Origin: Chloroflexota bacterium
GTDB taxonomy: Bacteria > Chloroflexota > Anaerolineae > B4-G1
Assembly (NCBI GenBank): GCA_024232355.1
Contig: JAAEPW010000953.1
Location: 1 to 26,648 of the forward strand
Reading direction: 5' to 3'
DNA: 26,648 bases
Shown here: in pieces, positions 7,756 through 19,700 of the stretch
How positions within the stretch are numbered: the first letter of the stretch is position 1
How the letters are laid out: every line of letters begins with the position of its first letter
Made by a program: the position numbers and the translations under genes
The notes under the pieces: generated by a model
The model's input: the letters and a program-made list of their open reading frames with translations, nothing else
Databases searched by the model: none
Told to the model about the DNA's origin: nothing

Positions 7756-10700
7756 ATGAAGCACATATCCCGTATCAGCATTTTGGCATTGTTGTTCACT
7801 CTGCTCATTGGACTCGACGTCCACCCAAACACCCAGACGCCACAACAGATCGTCGAGCGTGTTGGAAACCAAGCTCTTGCCGATGCCAGCACGCGTGCTA
7901 GTGACAGCAATCCCTTTGACGATATCCAAAACCGAATCGAATCTGCCGGAGGCTATGATTTCACAGCCCAGGTCGAACAGACCCTCATCCCGCGCCCGGT
8001 GCCTGCCAACATTGGCAAAGGGGCCGAGCGTGTGGATTCGCAGGTCAGCGGGCAGGTCGTTCTGCCCGACTATGCCCAAATGACGTTGCGCTTTGAGGCC
8101 GGGGCCAACCTGCCGCCGTTGACCATCGAGCAGGACGGCGCCGATACCTACCTGATCGAGAACGGCGAGCGCACGCGCATCCAAAACCCCCTGGACGCAG
8201 CCGCGCCCACCGGCGATCTGGCGAGCTACCTGCACGCTGCCACCAACGTGCGGCTCAAGACCGACAGCCAACACTCCCAGTTCACCATCTATGAGTTCGA
8301 CATTGACGGCCCGCGCTTTGCCGCATACATGCGCGACGTGGCGCAAAGCCAGCTTCCCCCAGACCAACGAGGTGCGATCATCGCCCCATCTCCCATCCTG
8401 CAAGGTATGAGCGGCCACGGCGAACTCTGGATAGACGCCAACGGCCTGCCCCGCCGCCAGATCATTGATACCTTGATGCCCGAGATCAACGAGTTTTACG
8501 ATTCGTCGTCCCATATCGTCACAGATTTTAGTTTCGCCGAATCAAAAATCAGCAAGCGAGGATCAGGAATCAGGAAGCATAATTCAGGAAACGGTCGCAT
8601 CGCATCTTTGGCCCAGACCCCCGATTTTCTCAGCCCGGCCTTGTTTCTGCTTGGGCTCTTTTTGAGCATCTTGCTCATCTCTCGCCCGCGCTGGCTCCAC
8701 GTTCCGATCTCGATACTGTTGGTCGTTATTTTCATCGCCAGCCCTCCGTTGCGAGGTACTGCCCACGCCCAACGTGCCGAGATGCGGGCCAAGACTCCCA
8801 CGCTCTTGCAAGCTCTGGGTGTGGAAGATACGGATCAGAATCCGAGCGCGGAAAAAGCCGCACCTGCTCCATTCACAAACACCCCTCGCGCCGCCGCCGT
8901 CCGAATGCGGGCCGCCGCCAGCAGCGACACCTGCGGCAGCGGCGACAAAGTCACTGACTCGGACCTGGATGGCACCACTGATTACGTCGAGCTGTGCCTG
9001 GGCACCGACCGCTACAATTATGACAGCGATCAAGATGGCATCACCGACACCCTCGAAATCCAGGGTTTTGTCTTTAGCACCACGATCCCCACCACCGGCA
9101 CGGTCACTTTTTACGGTAATCCCACCAGCATAGACAGCAACGAGGATGGCCTGACCGACGACCTCGAATGGCCCGCCCCGGTCGGCACAGCCACCGAATG
9201 GGACCCCGACGGCGATGAAATCCCCAACCTGTGGGACCCTGACAACGACGGCGATGGCATCCCCGACGCCGACGACATTGATCCCTTTCACGTCGGCGAG
9301 TATCAGGGTTCCTTTTCCCTGCAAACCACGCTGGAACAATCCACCTTTGACGGCTACCAGTACATCGAGTTCCAGATCCAGCCGGAGAACGCCGACCACC
9401 TGCGCTATTCCACCACCGCCCTCGATTGGCCCTACGACGAAGACGGCCTGGTTCAAGACCTGGACGACTCTTCTGAGGACCTCACCCTGACGCCCATCCT
9501 CAGAATCACGACCGACAACGCGCCTTCGTTCGAGTTGATGAACGAATATGGTATTACGGCCATCGGCAACGAGTTCCAAGGCTACATCCTCTACGTGATC
9601 CTCAGCCCCGTCAGCGACGGCGGGCAGATCACGGCCTTTGAAGGCAAGGTCGTTTACGGGCCTGGCGACCTGCAAGACATCGACTGGACCACGGTGGAAC
9701 TGGTGTGGACGGCCAATATGGTCCACGACGAGCAAAACGGCGACGATGTGGATTCGGAAACCATTCCGCTTGTCGAATACACCGAGGCTTTTCGCTTTGC
9801 CGGGCTAGAGGTCGCCAAAAGCGCGAACGCCAATTATGCTGTCCTCGGCATGCCCAACACGCCGGACGATAACCGCGATCTGTATCAACTGATGTTTGGC
9901 CTGGAAGCCACCTTTTTGAGCGCCATCAACCCGGACCTGGATGAGGTAGTGAGCCGTTTCAGCAACGACGCCACCCCCATCACACAGACCTGGGGGATTC
10001 CGGCTACCGACGTTGCCGTCAGCACGCCCGCGACGCCCCCGGAACACTATGACGCTGTCTCGGCCAGCACCGCCGCGACTCTGCTCGATTTTCTCGATGC
10101 GGAGAACTATCCCACCCCCACCATCAGTACGAGCATGGCCTCGCTGATCGTGGCCTTGGAAGCCGAATCAGGACTGGCCAGTCTGGCCGACCTGGAGAGC
10201 GCCAGCGGCAATAGCTTTACCTTTAACCTGGCCAATATCCCCACCAGCAAGGTGCGGGCCTTGAGCATGTCGCATTATCGCCACGATGGCAGCGCTTGGG
10301 ATGTTTTGGATATTGAACAAGTCGGAGACGTTTTGACCGCGCGCTACGGCGATCCATCCGCGACCCTGGCCGGTCTGCAGGTAGATTACCCCGATCTCAC
10401 CGCCGCCGATTTGCTCATCACGCTCTCCGGCTACGTCACTGCCTGGGCCAACTCGCTGACCAACGTCATCACCTTTGATGGGATCGACCTGGCGCCGGAT
10501 TCCGTATCCGATGCGGACGTCGTCGCGCAATTCGCCCAACCCGCCGTAGACGACACGCTGGCTTATTTGATTCAAGCCAACAATCTGGGCGTATCTGGGG
10601 GAGGCTTTGTTTTTGCCGATCAGCAAACATATTACGCATATATCAACGAGACCGGCTATGGCGACGCCCAGTTTTACGCGCAAAGCACGGGCTTTTTCGC

Positions 10701-13700
10701 CCTGGGTATGAGCTTTAAACTGATGTTCTTGCAGCGTATGATCAAGTTTAATTCTGGCAATTTGATACAAGCCAACGTGCGTTATTTTGCCGACAAGTAT
10801 CAGACCAAAGGGCTCAAAAAGCTTGCCGATCTCAAGCTGGCGTCGTACACAGAGGACGCCCTTGGCGCTGGGAACAAGACGCGTCTTGCTAAATTTCTGG
10901 TCCGCAACTCTTCAGCCATCGGCAAACTTTTCGCTGCGGCCGCATTCTTGTTCAGCCTCGGATTTTTGGGCTTTGAGATCGCTCAACATTGGATATCGTG
11001 GGCCGGTTATAGCAGTCCCTATGCGTATGAGCAAGAGTTCGCGCTGGCCCATGCCATTACGGCTACGGTTCTCTCTATCACTTTTTTTGTGATGGGCCTA
11101 TTTAGCGTCACGCTCATCTTTTTGATCGCGTTCAGTATTGCCTCTTTGTTTGGCGAACTCATCGCCCGAGCCCTCGGCAAAGATTTCAACACGATGGCCA
11201 ACCTGGCGAAACAGTTGATTTCAATTGTCGCGACGTGGGATGCCTACACGCGGCTCTTGGACATTGACTTTGACGGCTTGGAATCTGACGTGGACGGAAC
11301 GGGATTGGTAGCCGGGGGCAGTCTCAACCTATCGGACGCGTTCACCGGCTATATCTGGCGCGAGAGCGGCAGCGACAATACCCAACTCGACAAGAGCAAG
11401 TCTGAGGCCTGGTTCGAGGCCAGCGCCGGTGCCAATATCACCGTCAGCCCCAAACAGGGCGCTAGCACCTGTACCGTTGGCCGGTACCTGGACTATTCAG
11501 AGCACTTGTACTGGGATAACACCCAAACCTGCACCAACGACCTGGAAGCCGAGTTCATCTTTGGTCAAGCGGCCATCAACGCGACTGTCGAACTGACCCA
11601 CAAAGCGCAGGTCAATACCCGTTACGAAGAGTGCAAGGGCTTTATTATCAAAAGCTGCTCCGATAAAACTGATGAAATGTTCCTCCCCGACGAACTGGAT
11701 TCGGATCAGCAGTGGGATGCCACCACCATCGTGGTGGACGTATTGCCCAACACGCTCGACGGCGTATGGAACTGGAACGCTCTGGACAATCCTGACCGCG
11801 ACGGCGACGGCCTCAGCAACGACGCCGAATCCGAACTTGGCACCAGCCCCGACGATTGGGACAGTGACGACGACGGTCTCTCGGATGCCTTTGAGACAGA
11901 GACACAGGACACCAGCGGTGCCGACCCACTGGATGCTGACACTGACGACGACGGCCTGGACGATGGCCTCGAATACCAAATCGGCACAACTATCAACGAC
12001 AACGACAGCGACGACGACGGTCTGACCGACGGCGAAGAATTCTTTCACTGGGATGGCGCGGGGTGGACGGGCGGCGGATGGATCGTCACCATTGACGGCA
12101 GCGATTATTGGACCTTTTCCTCACCGCTCGCTGGTGACGCCGACGGCGACCTGCTCAACGACGCCAGCGAAAAGAACGCCGGCAGCAGCCCCAACGGAGC
12201 CAACGACGCCCCCAGCCTCATCCTGGACGCCGGCCCCTACCTGCTCAACCCCTCCGGCGCGCAGGCCATCTACGTCTCCAACGGGCAGACCGTGACCGCC
12301 AGCCTGAACCTGTACAACGTCGGCGGCTCGCCCATCACAGAAACGCTCTCACTCTGCCTGCCCCCCACCTTGAGCGGCGTGGACGTCACCACCTCCGGCG
12401 ACCGCGTCCCCGCCACCCAGCAGAGCGGCTATTGTTACGAGTGGGATTTTGGCGGCAACAACCTGCTCTTTCTCCAGCAATTCCAGGCCGATCTGACGGC
12501 CATCGCGGGCAGCGGTACGTTGATGGGTGGCCTCGACGCAGACTTGCTCTATCCCGTGACCGGCAATTCCGCGCCGATTTCGGCAACGGTACCCTTTGTG
12601 CAAGATAATACCGCGCCCGCCGTGCAACTCACCGATCCCCTCAGCGGCACGATCCTGGCTGGCACTCATTACGTGATGGGCGGCTATGCGCAGGATGGCA
12701 ACTCGTGGATCGACCACGTTCAGGTGACCGTGCCCGGCGGAACCTATACCGCCACCGGCGCTTCGCCCTGGGCCTACACGTGGGAACTCCCCGCCGACGG
12801 CATCGTGACCATCTCTGCCGTGGCCTATGACAAACTGGGCAACCCCAGCGCCGCCGATGCAGTGTCGGTCACCGTGGACAGCTTGCCCCCCGTCATCACC
12901 TCCAACATTCCCGACGGCAGTACCATCAGTTCCGGCGAATCGCTCTCCACCACCATCGTCCTCAGCGGCACCGTGAGCGACAACTATGCCGGGCTGACCC
13001 GCGTGCAAATGCGCTACAACAAACAGCCCTGGCGCACCATCTGGACCACCGATACCCACACCCTCAACACCACCTGGAGCGGCGTCTGGGAACTGCCCAT
13101 CGCCGAGAGTGCGCAAGGTGAGCACGCCCTCTACCTCCGCGCCTACGATGCCTTTGGCAACATTGGCTATTACTCCCAAACTGTCTTTATCGACCTCTAT
13201 CCCCCCACCAACGAACTGACCAACCGTACCTTTACGGCCGACGATCCCCCCCACGTCAAGGCCGGTGAGCCGATCACGCTCTACGGCGTCGCCAACGATG
13301 CGGGCCGCAACCCGCTGCCCGCCGACCCCGCCGCGCTCGCTGGCGACCTGCACAGTATCAGCGACGCCACCCTCTGGCTGCAACCGGATGGCATTGCGGC
13401 GGATGACGGCGGCGTGACCGTCTCATGGATCGGCGACTTAAACGGGGACCGCCTGGGCGACCTGGCCGTGGGCTTTCCGGGGATGCTAGGCGGCGCGGGC
13501 AAGGTCGTCATCGTCACTGGCGCGGCTGGCGACTGGCCCATCCCCAACCTGGGCCAGTTGGAATTCCTGGCCGAGCACAGCCCTTCTTATATCGGCGTGG
13601 CCGGGGCCGGGCTGGGCACCACCATTCGCCCCGCCGGTGATTTTAACGGCGACGGCTTTAACGACGTGCTCATCGGCGATCCGGTCAACGAGCGTCTCTT

Positions 13701-16700
13701 TCTCATCTTTGGCACCTCGATCAGCTTTGGCAATGATCGGGTGCTGGATGGCAACAACGGCGGGCGGTGGGTGGAGATTGTCTCGCGAACCGACGGCGAG
13801 AGCGTCACCGCCAACTTTGGCGCCGCGGGCGACGTCAACGACGACACCCTGGGCGACCTTTTCGTGACCACCTCCAGCGTGAGCGGTACCCAGGTCTACC
13901 TGCTCCTGGGTGATGCCACGCCCTTGGCCCCGCAAGCGCTCGATGTGCTGGCTGGCGCGGTGTTGGATGCTGGAAGTGCGGACGTCACCGCGTCCGCCAT
14001 CGGCGACGTGGACGACGACTTTATAGACGACTTTGGCATTGCCCTGGACGGTACGGTCCACGTCTTTGCCGGGGGCGGCGGCTGGGAGGAACAGGGCCTG
14101 AGCACCCTCACCACCACCCAGGCCATCGCCACCTTTAGCAGCAGCGATACTCCGCCGGACATTGTCACGCTGGGCGACGTGGACGGCGACGGCGTGGACG
14201 ATTTTGCCTACACCGATGGCAGCGCGCCGGTCGTGGTCTTTGGCGATGCCGGGCAGACCTTTGGCACGCAGACCCTCGGTGGATTCCCCGCCGTGCTCTC
14301 TGGTTTCCTTGTCTCTGCCGGTGACGTGGACAAGGACGGCCAAGGCGACCTGCTCATCGGCAACAGCGACGGCGACGCCTATCTTGTCTTGGGCAATGAC
14401 CTGGGCAGCGTCGCCGCCACCGTCGAGGGCGTGGCGGCGGCAGCATCCGCGCCCTACGTGGCCGGGGCCGACCTCGCGGGCGACGGTTCCTCCGACTGGC
14501 TGCTCGTACCCAGCGCCTCGGCTGCGGCGGCCTTGGGTTATGACACGGCTGGTGGGACGATGCAAAAGATTCGCAAGCCCTTTGTCAACAATGCATCGCT
14601 GCCACGCGCGAGCACAGGTAGCCAGGCTCCAGCACTTGCGACACGTCGCCCGATGGCCCCAACTGCTGGCGACGTGACCGTAGGCACGAGTGGTAGCGCG
14701 GATTACGTTAGCATCCAGGCCGCCATCAACAGCGGCGCGAGCCGCGTGCTCGTCGAGCCGGGCGTCTATGCCGAAACCATCACTCTGACGAACAACGTGC
14801 TCGTGGCCGGTTCCGGCGCGGACCGCACCATCCTCACCTTCCCCGACGGCGTCACCGATACAGTGCTGGTGAGCGCCGACGGCATCAGCAACACCACATT
14901 GATGAACCTCAGCCTGGTCGGCAGCGGCAGCGCGTCCGGCGAAACCGGCCTGAGCGTCGTCAACGGGGCCGACGGCATCAGCCTGACGCGCACCATCGTC
15001 CGCGATATGGGCACGGCGGTTGTGCTGGACGGCGCGAGCACTGATCTCGACCTCAAGAACAACACCTTTGTCGGCAACGAGGATGGCCTCGCCGCCACCA
15101 ACTGCGCCTCGGTAGACGTGCGCAACACGATCTTTGCCTACAACACCGGCACGGCTCTACAATACAACATTTGCGCCGCCATCGAGCGCCACCAGTACAA
15201 CCTCTACTGGGCCAACGGCACGGACATGACGCCCAACGATCCCGGTGGCGGCGAGATATTTAGCGATCCACTCTTTGAGGATTACGGTGCGGGCGACTTT
15301 GGCGTGGCGGACGCTTCCCCTGTGATCGACGCCGGTGCGCCGGGCGATCCCGTGCCTCCGGGCGCGGGCGATTTTGCCGACATCGGCCACATGGAGCAGA
15401 CCGGCAGCAGCTTTTTTGCCGACGATGATTACTGCCCCACCTGCGAGAACGACGGCCTGATCTGGGGCGTGGACGCCTTCCTCACCATCCAAGAGGCGGT
15501 AGATGCCGCCTGGGATGATCTAATGATGCTGCGCTCCGACGACCCGGTGCAGTTCAGCATCGGCGTGGGCAGCGGGACATTCACCGAATCCGTCGTCATC
15601 ACCGGCAACCTGCAACTGCTGGGCAGCGGCGTGAACGAAAGCACCATCCAGGGCAACGGCGGCCCGGCTGTGACCTTTGAGTGGGCGGCGGACGCGGGCG
15701 TCTCTGGCTTTACGCTGGTCGGCGGCGGGAGCGATCCGGTCGGCGTATGGTTGCACAACGGGTCCAACACCGTCGAGGTGAGCCACAACCTGATCAAGAA
15801 CAACACCACCGGCATCTCGGTGACACAGCGCTCCAGCGGATGGGGCGAATTCAACACCATCGTCTCCAACACCGTGGGCGTGCATACCTATGCCCAGTAC
15901 AACTGGTTCGATCTGGAATCGAGCATCGTCGCCTACAACGACGTGGGCCTGCAAGCCGATGGGCCGTCTGTGCAGTGGGGCAGCGGGACAGGCGCAATAT
16001 TTAGCGAGTACAACCTGCTATACAACGGTACGTTGTCCAATACACTGAACTATACCAACGTCGTCACCGGCCTCCAGGATGTCGTGGGGCAGGACCCGCT
16101 GCTGACGGGCGACTATGCCTATCTGCAAGCCGGTTCCCCCGCGCTGGATACTGCCAATCCTATCGCCGAGGTTTCCCCCGGTGGCGGCGTGCGCGCCGAC
16201 ATTGGCTGGCACGAACTGTTGGCCGCCCCCATCTCTGTTCTGATGGGCCAGGGCGACGACTCGGTCGCCACCGAGAGCATCGGCGTGGGGCAGGTCGAAT
16301 ACGCCATCGTGCCGGTCTCTGTGGTCACCTCGCCTATCACCTCGACCTTACCCACGACGTGGACGGTGGCCGTACTCGACGATCCGGGGGCCAAACTCAC
16401 CTACTGGCAAGCAACCTACTCCCCCTCCGGCGACGGCCTCTACCGCATCTACAGCCGCGCCACCGACGACCTGGGCAACACCGAAACCGACAGCGACGAT
16501 TGGTACGATGGCGCTTTTGTGGTCGATGGCGGCACGCCGGTTGTGAGTCTGACGCTCAATGCGGGCTTTTTTCCCGGGTATCTCAACTGGCTTTTGTTGG
16601 AAGGTGAGGTCGTGGATTACGTGGGCGAGTCCTTTGACATCGAGGAGATCTATTTTGAGATTGACGGCGTGCGCGCTCCGGCGCAATGGGACATTGAACC

Positions 16701-19700
16701 CTGGACAGAGGATGGTGTCTCGCCGCGGAATTTCCACTATATCTACAAACCCACCAATAGTTCACGTCTGCGTACTTTTCAGGCTATGGCGGTAGATGGG
16801 GCCGGGAACGTGGGCAGCAGTCCGACCCAGACCCACACCATTGGGGATGGGGATCAAGATGCTTGGGATTTGCCCACTGTGAGTGTGAATCGAATCATGC
16901 ACGACCACATCGGGGGCTACCCGTTCAACGTCAACCTTATCTCTGGTACCCTCTGGATCGATGGCTATGGCCAAAACGCGCAGGGCTATGAAATCAGCTT
17001 GGATGGCGGCGCGACGTGGCAGGTCGCAGCCGACGGCAGCCCGTGGGCTGTGGATTGGGTGTACACGCAGACGACGCCCATCGGCCTGGATACGACGACC
17101 ATCCCCTTTCTGGTGCGCGCCACGAATCACGAAGGCAGCATAGGCCATACTGCCGTGGCATCCTTCACCGTGGATACCGCTCCGCCTCGGGCCTTTGCGC
17201 CCATCGAGTTTAGTATGCCTTATGGATACCACCTGGATCAGCGCACGACGCTCACCACCACATGGCGGCTGCCCACTGATGGCAACGGCGAGATACAGGC
17301 TTTGGTCTTGTACGGCGATAAAGCGCCGCCGGAGCATGACGCCGATAGCCCGACAATGGACGTCGCCACGATTGGCGAGGGTGGGACAGGCGTGTACGCC
17401 AACATCGGCGCGGAGGACCCTGCCGGGAACCTCGCCTATCAGAGCTTTGGACCGTGGTACCCCGGTTCTGAACGGGACACGGATTCCCCGTGGTCGGGCG
17501 GCATCCAGAGCATCAACGCTACCATAGACGGTGTCTTGGATATCGAGCACGGCGAATGGCTCACGCCCACTGAATGGCTGGACGACGACAACCGGCCCGC
17601 CAACACCCAGTCACTGTACGCGACGTGGGATGGTCTGGAGGCATACCTGGCTTGGCAAGGCGGCTGGTGGGAGACAGAAGGGACGCTGTGGGCCTACTAT
17701 GACGTTTTCAGTGATACTGGGACCACACAAGCTGTGACCGACACAATCTCCCTGCCCTTTGACGCCGACCTGGCCGTCAGCGTTGAATCCGCCGACATTG
17801 CCTACCTCTGGACCTATAGCAGCACGATGTGGATATCCGAATCCCTCGACTTGAGTTGGCCCAAAACGGCTGTTTTTGCCCACGACACGGAACTGGGCGG
17901 AACGGAATGGCACTTTATGCTCAAAGAGTGTTGTACGTTTACCGACGAGTTAGGCCATCACCGTTTGCTGGCCTTTGCGGTGGATGACGCGGGCGACGTG
18001 TGGAGCGCCTTCCCCACGGCCAACGCGCTGGACGGAAACGAGCAAGGATATGCTTTCCACTATTACTACGAATGGCCCATCGTCACCGATGGCTACGACC
18101 TGCTCAACCAACCAGTATCCGCGCAGGAGCCGTATCTTACGTTGGGGCTGGATAGCCTCCCCCCCTCGCAGGATACGGTGAGCGTCGATAACATCATCCA
18201 ATACGTCGCCGCGCTGGAGAATGTCGAGAACGAGGATGCCACAGGCGTCAAGCTGGCATTGTCGGGCAGCGGCGGCCTGACCTACCTGGCAGCCGAAGGG
18301 GCAACGTGCAGCACGTGTCCGGCTGGCGGCGATGTGCTGCTCGACGTGCCAACCATCGCCGGTGAAAGCACACACGTCGTCACCGTCACCGCGCAATTGG
18401 CGAGCGACCTGACGGGCATCGACAGCGTCACCACCACGATGCAGTTGACGACCACGATGCCCATACCGGGAACAGAGATCAGTACCTCCCACGTCGTGGA
18501 TACCGATGCCCCGACGGTGGGCGTAAACGTGAATCCGGGCGGCGCGCTGGGCAGTGGCGTGCAGCCCTTTACGGGCTTTGCCGACGACGGCTTTGGCACG
18601 GGCGTCGCCACCGTCGAGATCAGCGCCAACGGCAGCGATTGGCAGCTTGCCACCGGAACCCAGTCCTGGTCGGCTGACTTGGCGATCTCTACGAACCTAT
18701 ACGTGCGCGCCACCGACTATCACAGCCAGACCAGCGACGTTCATATCTTTACCTTTACCCCGGACACCGTCGCGCCCATCATAACGCCCACGGTGCCCGC
18801 CCTGATTGGCGCTCAAAGCGTGGCCCTCATCGGCGGCACGTCTCGCGACCCCGCCCCGGTCGGCGCGCTGGTGCGCCAGGTCGCGGTGCAGTTGGATAAC
18901 GATGCCGCTGCCTGGCAACCCGCCAACCTCTACTTGGCCGGTATCAACGACGAGCAGGATTGGTTGCACGCCTGGGCGTTGCCCTACGAGGACGGCATCA
19001 CCCACACCCTGCGTTTCCGCGCCACTGACTATGGCGACAATGCCACCGTCTCGGGCTGGTACACCACCGTCGTGGACATTGTGCCGCCCGCCATCACCGT
19101 AACCCTGCAGTTCACCCAGACCGGTCTCGGCCAGACACCCGTCTTGGGCGGGTTGGTCACCGACGGCCTTGGTGTAGACAGTCTAACCGTGGTGATTTAT
19201 CCAGCCTCTGGAGCTGCCACAAATGTCGATGTCACCCCCACGGGTAGCGCCTGGTCCTACTCGCCCAACCTGGCGATCGGGGATTACGTGCTTTATGTCC
19301 AGGCCGATGATACGTCCGGTAACCAAAGTCTCTATGGGCCTTTTGCCCTCGCAGTCTTGGACAAGTATCTCTTGACAGTCACGACAACCGGAAACGGCAC
19401 AGGTACGGTCACCAGCGACCCGGTTGGGATCGACTGCGGTACCCCCAGCGGGGGTGATTGCACTGAATTAGTGGACACGGGCACCGTCATCACCCTGACG
19501 GCCGCCGCTGGTACCGGATCGACCTTTGAAGGTTGGATCGGGGGCGGGTGCAGTGGACTGGGCAACTGCGTGGTGACGATGGACGTCGACCAGGCCATCA
19601 CGGCCACCTTTGACCTGCTGACCCACACCCTCACGGTCAACACAGCAGGTGATGGCACAGGTAGCGTCGACCTTGACCCGACGAGCGATGTCTATGACTA

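Noticed and set aside
7501..8514. Long minus-strand open frame (337 codons) across the small regulator and the start of the giant
   Set aside because: It is antisense to two well-supported genes and the control sequences between them. Its encoded protein is low in motifs and reflects the GC-rich codon pattern of the + strand genes.
8584..9735. Minus-strand open frame of 383 codons
   Set aside because: It lies fully inside the giant gene. Its V/G/A/D-rich composition mirrors the calcium-loop codons and no family is recognisable.
12349..14565. Two minus-strand open frames of 344 and 359 codons
   Set aside because: Both are shadows of the GC-rich Ig and FG-GAP repeats of the giant, with no plausible ribosome-binding site or domain.
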